A stretch of DNA of 64,000 nucleotides. It comes from Marinomonas lutimaris. Lineage in GTDB: Bacteria; Pseudomonadota; Gammaproteobacteria; Pseudomonadales; Marinomonadaceae. Location: assembly GCF_019426345.1 (NCBI RefSeq), contig NZ_JAHLLW010000009.1, positions 1 through 64,000 on the forward strand. The letters run 5' to 3'. This document shows, in pieces, positions 51,559 through 62,010 of the stretch; position 1 is the first letter of the stretch, and every line of letters starts with the position of its first letter. Under the pieces are notes generated by a model, which saw only the letters and a program-made list of their open reading frames with translations, searched no databases and was not told the origin of the DNA. A program made the position numbers and the translations under genes.

Positions 51559-52302
51559 TTATTTTTTGACACATAAAAAAATAGCATTACCAGATAGCTT
51601 GTCCCAAGGTATGATTTTGTCGTGCTCATGTTCAAAAATATGAACGTCAAAATACGGCATTAATAGCACTTGTAACTCGTTAAAGCTTAATGCAACCATA
51701 GGGTGTTCGTCTGTCCAAAGTTGAGTTTGTAGTGCAGTTGTTTTTTCAATGCTCAGCTTTAGTGTTTGTTTTTCTCCCTCTCCACAGTAATACCAAGAAG
51801 AACCAAACGAGAACTCGCTATTGTCGTGAATGACGCTGTGTTTCGCAGAAAGCGTATTATTAATGTGGTTTTTGTCTACCGAGTTAAAACAAAAAACACC
51901 ACCCGCACTGAGCGATTTGTGTACGCTTTGAATGCAACTTGTTAGGTTTTTAGTGTCGCCGCTGTAATGAATTGAGTATAAAAAACAGGTAATTAAGTCA
52001 TAAGACTCGGCTGCATCAAATGCACACATATTGCCTAGTTCGAATTGCGCATCAGGGCATCGTAGTTTGGCAAGATCTAGCATCGGCTGATTAATATCTA
52101 AACCGCTAGATTGATAACCTGTTTGACTAAGATAGCTAATATGTGGTCCAGTGCCACAAGCTAAATCTAAATGTTGTTTCCCGCCATTGCCGAAAATTTG
52201 ATGAAGTCGATGTACGTTGTTGCTTTGCGCTTGATAATTAATATCGGCACACATTAAATCGTAATAGCCGGATAGGTCCGTATAAAGCGCGTTTTCAGAC
52301 AT
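51559..52302 (-). CDS. Class I SAM-dependent methyltransferase
   Basis: A 247-residue enzyme with the SAM-binding motif HLDLACGTGPHISYLSQTGY and post-motif GLDINQPMLDLAK. Target unknown. It stands alone between the small gene and the permease. Confidence 0.85.
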   Translation of the reverse strand: MSENALYTDLSGYYDLMCADINYQAQSNNVHRLHQIFGNGGKQHLDLACGTGPHISYLSQTGYQSSGLDINQPMLDLAKLRCPDAQFELGNMCAFDAAESYDLITCFLYSIHYSGDTKNLTSCIQSVHKSLSAGGVFCFNSVDKNHINNTLSAKHSVIHDNSEFSFGSSWYYCGEGEKQTLKLSIEKTTALQTQLWTDEHPMVALSFNELQVLLMPYFDVHIFEHEHDKIIPWDKLSGNAIFLCVKK

Positions 52303-52437
52303 GTTTTCTTCACTTGGCGAGTTGGTAATATGGTAGGTAAAATTTGATGGCGAATAATATAGTAGATACTTTCATACGACTACAAAAACGTTCAGGTAAT
52401 CACCAAGATCGTAATACTTGGGGAAGTTAGGATAAAA

Positions 52438-52472
52438 AACGGGAACAAAGGGTTACTTTGTTCCCGTTTTTT
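52438..52472 (-). terminator. Terminator of the purine permease gene
   Basis: AAAAAACGGGAACAAAG and CTTTGTTCCCGTTTTTT around a five-base loop, T-rich on both strands, 20 bp past the permease stop. Confidence 0.92.
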
Positions 52473-52493
52473 ATTGATGTTTCGTTATCTTAA

Positions 52494-53786
52494 TTAGACG
52501 AATATAAAGAATTTAGCGATAAACAGGGCTGCTAAAAGATATACTGCAACGCCTACTTGCTTGCCTTGACCTGATAGTAGTTTGATAACTGCGTAGCTGA
52601 TGAAAGACAACGCGATGCCATCTGCTATTGAGTAGGTAAGTGGCATGGTAAAAGCAGCAATCAGAACTGGTGCTGCTTCAGTAATATCATCCCAATCTAC
52701 GTGCGCTAGGCTGCTTGTCATCAATACAGCAACGTACATTAGTGCGCCAGCTGTTGCGTAAGCAGGAATAGAGCCAGCTAATGGTGCAAAGAACAGGCTT
52801 AGTATAAACAGTAGCGCAACCACTACGGCGGTTAAGCCAGTACGTCCTCCAGCGGCAACGCCAGAAGCGCTTTCGATATAGCTTGTTGTAGAAGATGTAC
52901 CTAGTGCAGCACCAACTACTGTTGCGCCGGAGTCCGCTAGTAGTGCTTTTTTAAGGCGAGGTAGTTTGCCTTCTTTATCCAGTAAGCCACCACGTTGGCC
53001 AACGCCAATTAGCGTGCCCGAAGTATCAAACAAATCGACAAAGAAAAACGCGAAAATCACGCTTAACATACTTATTTGGAAAGCACCTTCTATGTCCATA
53101 GCAAGGAATGTTGGAGCAACGGATGGTGGCATTGATACAACACCGCTGAATTCATTTTGACCAAATAAAATAGACAATACTGTCACAAAAAGTATGCCGA
53201 TCATTACTGCGCCAGTGATATTTAAATACGACAGCGCACAGATAACAAAAAATCCAAGCAAACCATAAATTGCAGTTGGTGAAGACAGATCGCCTAAGGA
53301 CACCATGGTCGCAGGGTTTTTAACTATGATGCCTGAATTTTGTAGGGCAATCATAGCTAAGAAAAGACCAATACCTGCCGCGATCCCCAGCTTTAATGAA
53401 GACGGAATAGCATTAATAACCCATTCACGAATTTTAAAAATACTAATGAAGATGAAAAGAATACCGGATAAGAAAACCGCGCCAAGTGCTTGTTCCCATG
53501 TGTAGCCCATGCCTAAGACTACACCGTAGGTAAAGAAAGCGTTCAATCCCATGCCTGGTGCAAGAGCAATGGGGTAATTTGCGTACAAGCCCATAATCAA
53601 GCAACCAATGGCAGCAGCAAGACAAGTTGCGACAAATACAGCGCCTTGATCCATTCCCGCTTGGGCAAGAATAGAAGGGTTAACGAAAATGATGTAAGCC
53701 ATCGTCAAGAAGGTAGTAATACCTCCAACAACTTCATTACGAACCGTGGTGTTGTGCGCTTTAAGTTGGAAATAACGTTCGAGCAT
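52494..53786 (-). CDS. NCS2 family purine permease (AzgA-like)
   Basis: A 430-residue transporter with 12-14 helices. The start NEVVGGITTFLTMAYIIFVNP and FVDLFDTSGTLIGVGQRGG and TTSYIESASGVAAGGRTGL are the signatures of the AzgA-like NCS2 branch (E. coli PurP, YicO, GhxP), which takes up adenine, guanine or hypoxanthine with protons. The exact base is not readable. No purine riboswitch is seen upstream. Confidence 0.92.
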   Translation of the reverse strand: MLERYFQLKAHNTTVRNEVVGGITTFLTMAYIIFVNPSILAQAGMDQGAVFVATCLAAAIGCLIMGLYANYPIALAPGMGLNAFFTYGVVLGMGYTWEQALGAVFLSGILFIFISIFKIREWVINAIPSSLKLGIAAGIGLFLAMIALQNSGIIVKNPATMVSLGDLSSPTAIYGLLGFFVICALSYLNITGAVMIGILFVTVLSILFGQNEFSGVVSMPPSVAPTFLAMDIEGAFQISMLSVIFAFFFVDLFDTSGTLIGVGQRGGLLDKEGKLPRLKKALLADSGATVVGAALGTSSTTSYIESASGVAAGGRTGLTAVVVALLFILSLFFAPLAGSIPAYATAGALMYVAVLMTSSLAHVDWDDITEAAPVLIAAFTMPLTYSIADGIALSFISYAVIKLLSGQGKQVGVAVYLLAALFIAKFFIFV

Positions 53787-54064
53787 GAGGGGGACCTTTT
53801 GCTAGTAGACGGCAGCGAATATTAACGGTGAGGCTATTTGTTTAAATTGACCCACAGTACAATACGCCGAGATAAGTTTAGTAACTGATCATTTGGTCAG
53901 TAAATAATTTCGGCGGCAAGTATAAAAAATTCGAGGTGATTTGGGGAGAAAAATTGTCAGAAATAATTGATGGATTGTAGTTAAGCGGTAAAAACGCACG
54001 TTTTCGTGAGTTTTTACCATTAGTTGCGTGTTTTTTGACTCTTACAATACAGTTAATTTGTCAC

Positions 54065-54925
54065 TTATAGTCGAGTGACTTCATAGCCACCAGCTTTGAG
54101 CTTTGCAAGGATGCTGTCTGGCCCTGCAAGATGCATAGCGCCAACCATGATGAATTCGACATCACTGTCTTTTAACATATCTTCAATTTGAGGCATCCAA
54201 AGGTCGTTTCGTTCCACTAAAAGTGAGTGATACACCTCTGGGTAATCTTGTTTAAAATCTTTCAATTCTATGTCAGCCATGGCTTCCATATCGCCTTTAC
54301 GCCAGCTTTCTCTTAGGTCATTCATGGTTTTTGGCATGTCTTTAATGTCTGACAATGTATAGTTAATAACATCATTGCTGTCTTGGCTATTAAGGTTACT
54401 GAGCATTTCGACTTGAGCTTCAGGTTCCTCAAGCCAGCCTTTGGTTTTTTGATCTTGTTGGGCTTTTTGCGCATAAAACTGATCCACCCCTTCGCTGGTA
54501 AAGCCTAAATGTTTCAGTTCAATCATGCTTAGGGAAATCGCTAGCGCGCTGGGTTTAAGATGTTGTATGGCGGTAAATGGGATTTGTCGAGCATTCAAAT
54601 AGATTTTGAGTGATTGGCAGGTTTCCGGTGAGATCACTTGATCTATGGTCGTGCCATCAGAATAAGACAGCTCAGCTTGCATTTGTTGTTTGAACGTAGG
54701 GCTACCGATGGTTTCCATGTTGGTTTCAAAAATGATTTTGTCGGCCGCTTGATAAGCTTTCTCATAGGCTTTTGGTAAAGGGTAATCTTGTGGTGTAAGC
54801 AAATGAATAGTGCCACCAATGTAGAGCGTATTTGTTCCTGACGTGACTTTCCAGACAGAGGCTGCTTGGGTTTGAAATGTGGCGGCCGCAAGTAGGGTAA
54901 GGCCAAATTTTTTAAGAAGATTCAT
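54065..54925 (-). CDS. TraB/GumN family protein
   Basis: A 286-residue protein with a signal peptide (cleavage after QA, about residue 21) and the two GxxH elements of the family, IGGTIHLLTPQDYPLP and VGAMHLAGPDSI. Members are thought to be metal-dependent peptidases of the envelope. It is monocistronic. Confidence 0.88.
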   Translation of the reverse strand: MNLLKKFGLTLLAAATFQTQAASVWKVTSGTNTLYIGGTIHLLTPQDYPLPKAYEKAYQAADKIIFETNMETIGSPTFKQQMQAELSYSDGTTIDQVISPETCQSLKIYLNARQIPFTAIQHLKPSALAISLSMIELKHLGFTSEGVDQFYAQKAQQDQKTKGWLEEPEAQVEMLSNLNSQDSNDVINYTLSDIKDMPKTMNDLRESWRKGDMEAMADIELKDFKQDYPEVYHSLLVERNDLWMPQIEDMLKDSDVEFIMVGAMHLAGPDSILAKLKAGGYEVTRL

Positions 54926-55142
54926 GGGTTTCCCTGAATGATTTGTGAATCAATAAGTCATTATTATAGTTTTTAGTTTACCTACATTGAGGGGAAGCGG
55001 AAGAGGGCTGTCAAAGTTGTACTCCTTTTTTCTCATTATTTGCTACAGTTGATCAGTTAATAACGAGATAAGGAATGGCTATAAAAATACACAAAAGTGT
55101 TATTATCGTCGTTCTTTAAAATGCTTGTGTAGTGAATTTTTG

Positions 55143-55667
55143 ATGGAAAATGAATGTGTCTCTATAGGGTTAACGAATCCTAAAAGTACATCTAATGTTG
55201 GTTCTGTGATGAGAGCGGCTGGATGCTATCAAGTGGATCAAGTTTTTTATTCTGGTAGCCGCTACGACCGCGCTGTCAAAATGGCGACAGATACTAAGAA
55301 AGTCAGCACGTCGATTCCTTTGATTAATATAGACAGTCTTGGTATCGATAATTTAATTGATGCTGTGGATACTGATACAAAAATAGTGTGTGTCGATTTG
55401 ATTCAAGGAGCCACACCTTTACCAGCGTTTCATCATCCTGATAAGGCTTTATACATCTTTGGACCAGAAGACGGTACGATAGGGCAAAAAATTGTTGATA
55501 GGGCGGATTTTGTCGTCTTTGTTCCTACCGTTGGTTGTATGAATCTTGCGGCATCGGTGAATGTTTTGCTCTATGATCGCTTGGCAAAATCTACACGTGC
55601 AACAGCGGGAGATGAACTTATTCGTCAGAGCAAAGACGTAAACAATAACGTAAAAGTGCGTATTTAG
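55143..55667 (+). CDS. SpoU (TrmH) family RNA methyltransferase
   Basis: A 174-residue SPOUT enzyme with the three family motifs: NVGSVMRAAGCYQVDQV, LYIFGPEDGTIGQ and VPTVGCMNLAASVNVLLYD. It methylates a ribose 2'-OH in rRNA or tRNA; the target cannot be told. ATG at 55143 is preferred to an in-frame TTG at 55125. Confidence 0.9.
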   Translation: MENECVSIGLTNPKSTSNVGSVMRAAGCYQVDQVFYSGSRYDRAVKMATDTKKVSTSIPLINIDSLGIDNLIDAVDTDTKIVCVDLIQGATPLPAFHHPDKALYIFGPEDGTIGQKIVDRADFVVFVPTVGCMNLAASVNVLLYDRLAKSTRATAGDELIRQSKDVNNNVKVRI

Positions 55668-55887
55668 TGTAAACGTAAGGCTTCTTTGTTTTCTTATCTA
55701 TTACTTTGCATATAGTTAACAGAATTTTGACTGTGATAATGCGGTATCAATGTAAAAATGTCTCTAAGCCTATATGGCGATTTAGAGGGGACGAGCGTTA
55801 GTGTTTTGTCTGCATGTCTTTTTTTTCGTTACATCCTCTGTTCGCCAACATGGAATTTGTTTGATGAGATAAAAGGAACGCATCTAA

Positions 55888-56637
55888 ATGAAGCCCTTAA
55901 AACGAATCGTGCTCGCTATGTTTGCTTGTTCTGCACCTATCGTTTATGCCGAGCCTTTTGCTCCCTTAGAGCCGTTAAGTGCTGAGTTGGAGTTGGGCGT
56001 CATTGCAATTACTGGTAATACAGAAAGCACAGCCGTAAAAGCCAAAGCCACTATAAAGCAGGATTTTGTCGCTTGGAAAGCAAAATATCAGATAGATACT
56101 CTTTATAAAAGAGGCAAGAATACACCGGACGATGAAACCACAACCACAGCTCAAAAACTATTTATGTCAGCCCAAGGTGATTATAAATTAAGCAGTGAGG
56201 ATAGCTCTGTGTTTGTTTATGGGTCTTATACCGGTGATCGTTTTAGTGGTTATGAATATCAGAATACCGTATCTGTAGGTTATTCTGGCCGGGTGTTTGC
56301 TGATGAAGACTCGTTTTTAGACTACAGCGTTGGTCCTGGTTATTCTTTTAGCCAAACGGATGACGGTGAGGAAGATGAAACGGCAATTGTGCATGTGGAG
56401 TTGCAGTATGAGTATACGATTAGTCCTAATGCCACGTTTCAGCAGGCGCTAAGTACCGAAGCAGCATTACAAAATGATAAAAACACGCGTTCTAAATCTG
56501 AAACATCTATTAGTGTACAGCTGAGGGATAACCTTAGTATGAAAGCCGCTTATAGTCTTACCCATAATAGTCAAGTGTTGGACGATAAAAAAAATACAGA
56601 TGGCACAACAAGCATCATATTTGCTTATACATTTTGA
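55888..56637 (+). CDS. DUF481 family outer membrane protein
   Basis: A 249-residue protein with a signal peptide (cleavage after VYA, residue 21) and the DUF481/YdiY hallmark ELGVIAITGNTESTAVKAKA, then beta strands ending in Phe (FAYTF). Acid-induced in E. coli; function unknown. AAAAGGAA precedes the ATG. Confidence 0.88.
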   Translation: MKPLKRIVLAMFACSAPIVYAEPFAPLEPLSAELELGVIAITGNTESTAVKAKATIKQDFVAWKAKYQIDTLYKRGKNTPDDETTTTAQKLFMSAQGDYKLSSEDSSVFVYGSYTGDRFSGYEYQNTVSVGYSGRVFADEDSFLDYSVGPGYSFSQTDDGEEDETAIVHVELQYEYTISPNATFQQALSTEAALQNDKNTRSKSETSISVQLRDNLSMKAAYSLTHNSQVLDDKKNTDGTTSIIFAYTF

Positions 56638-56649
56638 GATATTCTCGTT

Positions 56650-57672
56650 ATGCGTTATCAGGGTATAAAGGTCACTGTGGTGACAGGCTTTTTAGGTGCA
56701 GGGAAAACAACTCTGATTCGTCAGTTACTTGAACAATCCCCTTCTAATGAACGCTGGGCAGTGTTGGTTAATGAGTTTGGTGATATTGGTCTTGATAGTG
56801 CGTTTTATGCGGATTTAGGTGTGGCAATTAGTGAAGTGCCTGGCGGCTGTGTTTGTTGCACGACATCTGCCGCTTTTCAGCAAGGACTGAACCAATTAAT
56901 TCGTCGATACAATCCTGATCGTATTTTTATTGAGCCGTCTGGGCTTGGCCATCCGAAACAGATTATGCAAAAGTTGCGCAGTGCTTCTTATAAAGATGTA
57001 TTACTGTTGACTGGGGCATTTTGTGTATTAGATGCTCGCAATCTCAAAGACGAGCGTTATACCAAGCATGATATTTTTAATGACCAAATTGAGTCTGCTG
57101 ACGGCATAGTATTTAGTCATGTTGATCGTTATCATCAAGAAGATATGGCTCTATTAGAGTCCCATTTTGGCAGGTTTACTTCAGAGAAATCAAAACCAGT
57201 ACTTTTTATCTCCGATCCTATGACCTTGAGTGTAGACTCGTTAGACATTGGTTTAATGGATTCATTAAACACTTTTAATGTCTCTGAAAATGATTCGAAT
57301 CATTCTTCTCACCATCACCAATATCCTGAACCTACTCATGATATAGAAACACAGATTCAAAACGAACGTTGGAGCTATCATAAACGTCAAAATGCCATGC
57401 AGGTTGTCGGCTGGCGCTGGCCTAGTCTTGATGAGTTTGATAAAGAGAAAGTGGCATCAATCATTCAAAATATGTCTAAGCTTAATGGTGTTTATCGTAT
57501 CAAAGGTGTGTTTGTTATCAACTCAACCGAGGCGTTATTTGTGAATGTGGCACGAGGGGAAGTTGTGATCACAACATCATCATGGTACGAAGGTAGTCGA
57601 TTGGAAATCATCGGTGGAATCGAGGGTGATTGGCTGGAATTTGCTCATAAGAGCTGTGCTGGATTACTTTAA
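56650..57672 (+). CDS. CobW/ZNG family metal-chaperone GTPase
   Basis: A 340-residue G3E GTPase. Walker A GFLGAGKTTLIRQ (residues 15-27), metal-binding GGCVCCTTSA (C-x-C-C) and a His-rich loop (NHSSHHHQYPE, about 217-227) define a metallochaperone that delivers zinc or cobalt. It starts 13 bp after the DUF481 gene. No Zur box is seen. Confidence 0.88.
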   Translation: MRYQGIKVTVVTGFLGAGKTTLIRQLLEQSPSNERWAVLVNEFGDIGLDSAFYADLGVAISEVPGGCVCCTTSAAFQQGLNQLIRRYNPDRIFIEPSGLGHPKQIMQKLRSASYKDVLLLTGAFCVLDARNLKDERYTKHDIFNDQIESADGIVFSHVDRYHQEDMALLESHFGRFTSEKSKPVLFISDPMTLSVDSLDIGLMDSLNTFNVSENDSNHSSHHHQYPEPTHDIETQIQNERWSYHKRQNAMQVVGWRWPSLDEFDKEKVASIIQNMSKLNGVYRIKGVFVINSTEALFVNVARGEVVITTSSWYEGSRLEIIGGIEGDWLEFAHKSCAGLL

Positions 57673-57884
57673 TTCAGATCGAGCTGGTTATATTTGCTAG
57701 CTTTGTGCTTGCTTATTTTTACTTAATTCTCTTTGTTTAACTGGCAAAATCTTATGCTTGGTCTATTTTGTCATTAACTTTGGCACCTTTTGTTATTGAG
57801 AGAAAGCCTCTGATAGAGGAACCTTTCTAGTATAAGAGGTTCCTATTGGAACTGATGGACAAAAACAATAAGAGGTCATAGGCC

Positions 57885-59690
57885 ATGCCTGAATATAAAG
57901 CGCCATTGCGCGACATCAAATTCGTCACTGAAGAAGTTCTCGATTTTCACGGACACTACGCTAATTTGCTAGGTGCTGAAGAAGCAACGCCTGATATGGT
58001 GGCGGCGATTCTGGAAGAGGGTGCTAAGTTTGCTGAGCGTGTTCTTTCTCCTCTAAACCGTGTTGGTGATCAGCAAGGTTGTCAATTTAAAGACGGTGTA
58101 GTAACAACCCCAGACGGTTTTAAAGAAGCTTACCAGCAATATGTTGAAGGCGGTTGGCCTTCGTTGTCTCATCCTGAAGAAGTGGGTGGACAGGGCTTAC
58201 CAGACTCTCTTGGTATGATGGTAACGGAAATGATCGCCACATCAAACTGGTCATGGGGTATGTACCCAGGCTTAAGTCACGGCGCGATGAATACCATCGA
58301 GCTACACGGCACAGATGAACAAAAACAAACCTATCTAACAAAGCTTGTGTCTGGTGAATGGACAGGCACTATGTGCCTAACTGAACCTCACTGTGGTACA
58401 GACCTTGGTATGTTGAAAACCAAAGCAGAGCCGCAAGCTGATGGCAGTTATGCCATTACTGGTACTAAAATCTTCATCTCCGCTGGTGAACATGATATGG
58501 CTGACAATATTGTCCATATCGTATTGGCTCGTCTACCTGATGCACCAGCTGGTACCAAAGGTATTTCACTGTTTATTGTGCCGAAACATAATGTTGATGA
58601 TGCTGGTGAAATGGCAGATCGCAATCACGTTTCTTGTGGTTCTATTGAACACAAAATGGGTATCCACGGAAACGCGACTTGCGTAATGAACTTTGATGGC
58701 GCGAAAGGTTTTCTTATTGGTGAACCAAACCGTGGTTTAAATTGTATGTTTACTTTTATGAACACCGCTCGTCTTGGTACAGCATTGCAAGGTTTGGCTC
58801 ATGCTGAATGGGCATTACAAAACTCGGTTGCTTACGCGAAAGACCGTTTGCAAATGCGTGCTTTGTCTGGGCCTAAAGCACCAGAAAAAGCAGCGGATCC
58901 AATTATTGTTCACCCTGATGTTCGTCGCATGTTGCTAACGCAAAAAGCCTTTGCTGAAGGTGGTCGAGCCTTGATTCATTATTGTTCTAAACTGGTGGAT
59001 ATCACTAAGAAGGGCTCTAAAGAAGAGAAAGAAGAAGCTGATGAATTAATGTCATTATTGACTCCGATTGCTAAAGCGTTTCTAACTGAAACCGGTTTTG
59101 AATCTGCTAACCATGGCTTACAAGTGTTTGGTGGTCATGGCTTTATCGCTGAATGGGGCATGGAGCAAAACGTACGTGATTGTCGTATTGCTATGTTGTA
59201 TGAAGGGACGACCGGCATACAGGCGTTGGACTTATTAGGTCGAAAAGTACTAATGACTCAAGGTGCAACATTACGTCGTTTCACAAAAATCATTCATAAA
59301 TTCTGTAAAGAGCACAAAGGCGATAAGCGCTTAAAATCTTATATCACTGCACTGGATAAATTGAACGGCGAGTGGGGCGATGTAACGATGAAAATCGGCA
59401 TGAAAGCCATGCGTAACAAAGATGAAGTAGGTGCTGCATCTGTGGATTATTTGATGTTCTCTGGTTATGTCGTCTTAGCGTATTTCTGGGCTCGCATGGC
59501 CGTAACAGCACAGACAAAACTAGATGAAGGCACAGATGAAGTTGGTTTTTATACTGCCAAACTACAAACGGCAACGTTTTATTATGAGCGTTTATTACCA
59601 CGTACTCGTGCCCATGTAGAAGCTATGTTGTCCGGTGCTGATAATTTATTAGCGATGGATGAAGATAATTTCTTATTTCTTAATGCGTAG
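57885..59690 (+). CDS. Acyl-CoA dehydrogenase, large (DmdC/AidB-like) type
   Basis: A 601-residue flavoprotein with the three acyl-CoA dehydrogenase domains and the added C-terminal domain of the 600-residue class. Signatures are CLTEPHCGTDLGMLKTKA, HKMGIHGNATCVMNFDGA and the catalytic Glu region AMLYEGTTGIQALDLLGRK. It oxidises an acyl-CoA to the enoyl-CoA and passes electrons to ETF. The class includes methylmercaptopropionyl-CoA dehydrogenase DmdC, but the acyl chain cannot be read. AGAGG lies before the ATG. Confidence 0.9.
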   Translation: MPEYKAPLRDIKFVTEEVLDFHGHYANLLGAEEATPDMVAAILEEGAKFAERVLSPLNRVGDQQGCQFKDGVVTTPDGFKEAYQQYVEGGWPSLSHPEEVGGQGLPDSLGMMVTEMIATSNWSWGMYPGLSHGAMNTIELHGTDEQKQTYLTKLVSGEWTGTMCLTEPHCGTDLGMLKTKAEPQADGSYAITGTKIFISAGEHDMADNIVHIVLARLPDAPAGTKGISLFIVPKHNVDDAGEMADRNHVSCGSIEHKMGIHGNATCVMNFDGAKGFLIGEPNRGLNCMFTFMNTARLGTALQGLAHAEWALQNSVAYAKDRLQMRALSGPKAPEKAADPIIVHPDVRRMLLTQKAFAEGGRALIHYCSKLVDITKKGSKEEKEEADELMSLLTPIAKAFLTETGFESANHGLQVFGGHGFIAEWGMEQNVRDCRIAMLYEGTTGIQALDLLGRKVLMTQGATLRRFTKIIHKFCKEHKGDKRLKSYITALDKLNGEWGDVTMKIGMKAMRNKDEVGAASVDYLMFSGYVVLAYFWARMAVTAQTKLDEGTDEVGFYTAKLQTATFYYERLLPRTRAHVEAMLSGADNLLAMDEDNFLFLNA

Positions 59691-59773
59691 TCAACATAAC
59701 GAATAAGTGTCTTTGCATGTTGTTATTCTGTGCATAGTAAATAAAGTTTTAAAAGATTGAAGGGGTTGGTGAT

Positions 59774-60085
59774 ATGAGTGAAGCAAGAGGTGTTTTTGAA
59801 TCCATGTTAAATCGTTTCGATGCTGACGAAGCTGATGATATGGAGGCTGTATTTCAATTTGACTTAGATGATGCTGACAGTTATTACTTAAGTATATCTG
59901 ATGGAAAATGTGATATGGGAGAAGGTGAGCATGATGACCCAACCGTGACTCTTAGTATGGATTTAAATACCTTGAAAGATGTCATGAGTGGTGAGCTAGA
60001 TGGTATGGCTGCTTTTATGCAGGGAAAAATCCGTGCCGATGGTGATATTATGCTGGCGACAAAATTGACGCAAATTTTCCCTTAA
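59774..60085 (+). CDS. SCP2 sterol-binding domain protein
   Basis: A 103-residue SCP2-fold protein: DDYLSI-like strands, HDDPTVTLSMDLNTLKDVM and the tail AAFMQGKIRADGDIMLATKL are diagnostic. It may bind acyl-CoA or lipid and fits a fatty-acid operon. Starts 83 bp after the dehydrogenase gene with AAGGGG in front. Confidence 0.9.
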   Translation: MSEARGVFESMLNRFDADEADDMEAVFQFDLDDADSYYLSISDGKCDMGEGEHDDPTVTLSMDLNTLKDVMSGELDGMAAFMQGKIRADGDIMLATKLTQIFP

Positions 60086-60115
60086 TAGGGGATCTTTTAG
60101 CGATTTTATAGCTCT

Positions 60116-60149
60116 AAAGCTCAACTGCAATGTATGCAGTTGAGCTTTT
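60116..60149 (+). terminator. Terminator after the SCP2 gene
   Basis: AAAGCTCAACTGCA and TGCAGTTGAGCTTT around a five-base loop, followed by T-rich sequence. Confidence 0.88.
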
Positions 60150-60271
60150 GTACTGAGATTTTACACGATACTGTACTCGCCAATACTTTGTTAAGAGCGA
60201 CTTGGCTTAGTTGGTTTAATCGTGAAAGAGTCTCGCATTCTCCTAAATAAAAAAAACAAATGGAGCTTATT

Positions 60272-61969
60272 ATGACAATGGACACTTCTGCTCATAGCAA
60301 TGTAAGCACTGGAAAAGCGCCAGGCAGCTATTTACCAGAATCGCTTAATCCACATGGTTACCAATCCTTAACAGATGTTTTGGCATTGGCTGCGAAAAAA
60401 TTTGCCGATAGACCTGCTTTTACGAGTGTTGGCAGAACATTGACGTATCGAGAACTAAATGAGAAATCTGATCAGTTTGCGGCCTATCTTCAGCACGAAA
60501 CAGATTTATTGCCCGGTGATCGGATTGCGGTACAACTACCTAATGTTATTCAATATCCTGTCGTGCTATTCGGTGCTATGAAAGCCGGCTTGATTGTTGT
60601 CAATACCAATCCACTTTACACGCCAAAAGAGCTTCAACATCAATTTAACGATTCGGGTGCAAAAGCTTTGGTCGTGTTTGCGAACATGGCGCATAACGTC
60701 GAAAAAATATTGGCTAAAACGTCAATAAAACACGTCATTATTACTGAAATTGCTGATTTTCACTCTCCATTAAAACGCTTGCTAGTGAACTCCGTTGTTA
60801 AGTATGTGAAGAAAATGGTGCCTGCTTACCATATTACGGGAGCTTTGACGCTAAATGATGTGTTGGTCAAAGGTAAAGGTAAGCGGGTAACTAAAGTCGA
60901 AGGTAAGCCTGAACAAATTGTGGTGCTGCAATATACTGGCGGCACAACAGGTGTTGCGAAAGGGGCGATGCTGACGAATGCTAATTTGATTGCCAATATG
61001 TATCAGTTAAGCTCGAGATTGCATTCTATTATTGATGATCAGAATGAAGTCTATATTGCTCCGCTGCCGCTTTATCATATCTATGCTTTTCTAATTCATG
61101 GTCTGACGTTATTAGAGCGCGGCGCTCATACAGTATTAATTCCTAATCCTCGAGATTTACCTGGCTTTGTTAAAGAACTGAAGAAATGGCCATTTACAGG
61201 CTTTGTCGGATTGAACACTTTATTCGTGGGCTTGTGTAACAAAGCTGAATTCAAAGCACTCGATTTTTCTACGCTTAAACTAACCTGTTCTGGTGGTATG
61301 CCTCTAACTCACGCTGCTGCAGACGAGTGGGAGAGAGTTACTGGTTGTAAAATAGTCGAGGGTTATGGTTTAACCGAAACATCACCTGTTGTGTCTTTTA
61401 ATCCAATTGGTAAAGAGCGTATTGGTACAATTGGTCTTCCTGTAGCGGAAACTGACATTAAGATCCAAGGACGTGATGGTGAAGCTTTGCCACAAGGTGA
61501 AGCGGGGATGCTTTGTGTGCGCGGCCCTCAGGTGATGAAGGGTTATTGGAATCGTGAAGAAGCGACCCGAGAAGTGATGACAGAAGATGGTTTTTTAATT
61601 ACAGGTGATATTGCTATGCAGCACCCTGATGGTTATTTACAAATCGTCGATCGTGCGAAAGATATGATCATTGTATCTGGCTTCAATGTGTATCCAACGG
61701 AAGTGGAAGATTGCCTTTCTTCTCATCCATCAATTTTGGAATCAGCTGCTATTGGTGTGCCTGATGACAAAACGGGTGAGTCAGTAAAAGCCTTTGTCGT
61801 TTTAAGAGCGAACGTTGACACACTTGATGAAAAAGCCTTGCGCTTGTACTGCAAAGAAAATCTTGCGGCTTACAAGGTTCCTAAATTTGTTGAAATTCGC
61901 AAAGAACTGCCAAAGACCAATGTGGGGAAAGTCTTGCGTCGTGCGTTGCGCGAACAAGAGCAGGCATAA
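60272..61969 (+). CDS. fadD: Long-chain fatty acid-CoA ligase
   Basis: A 565-residue AMP-forming enzyme. It has the P-loop YTGGTTGVAKGAML, GYGLTETSPVV, and DRAKDMIIVSGFNVYPTEVE, typical of FadD. It activates fatty acids to acyl-CoA at the inner membrane. ATG at 60272 with TGGAG six bases upstream is preferred to TTG at 60260. Confidence 0.93.
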   Translation: MTMDTSAHSNVSTGKAPGSYLPESLNPHGYQSLTDVLALAAKKFADRPAFTSVGRTLTYRELNEKSDQFAAYLQHETDLLPGDRIAVQLPNVIQYPVVLFGAMKAGLIVVNTNPLYTPKELQHQFNDSGAKALVVFANMAHNVEKILAKTSIKHVIITEIADFHSPLKRLLVNSVVKYVKKMVPAYHITGALTLNDVLVKGKGKRVTKVEGKPEQIVVLQYTGGTTGVAKGAMLTNANLIANMYQLSSRLHSIIDDQNEVYIAPLPLYHIYAFLIHGLTLLERGAHTVLIPNPRDLPGFVKELKKWPFTGFVGLNTLFVGLCNKAEFKALDFSTLKLTCSGGMPLTHAAADEWERVTGCKIVEGYGLTETSPVVSFNPIGKERIGTIGLPVAETDIKIQGRDGEALPQGEAGMLCVRGPQVMKGYWNREEATREVMTEDGFLITGDIAMQHPDGYLQIVDRAKDMIIVSGFNVYPTEVEDCLSSHPSILESAAIGVPDDKTGESVKAFVVLRANVDTLDEKALRLYCKENLAAYKVPKFVEIRKELPKTNVGKVLRRALREQEQA

Positions 61970-62010
61970 AGCTTGTTTTAAAAGCCTTTTGACGTATTGG
62001 GAGAGCGGTA

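Noticed and set aside
53787-54064. Purine riboswitch upstream of the NCS2 permease
   Set aside because: No three-way junction core or conserved loops can be found, and this class is rare in gammaproteobacteria.
57778-57793. Sigma-54 promoter TTGGCACCTTTTGTT before the acyl-CoA dehydrogenase
   Set aside because: The -12 element lacks the required GC and no enhancer site is seen.
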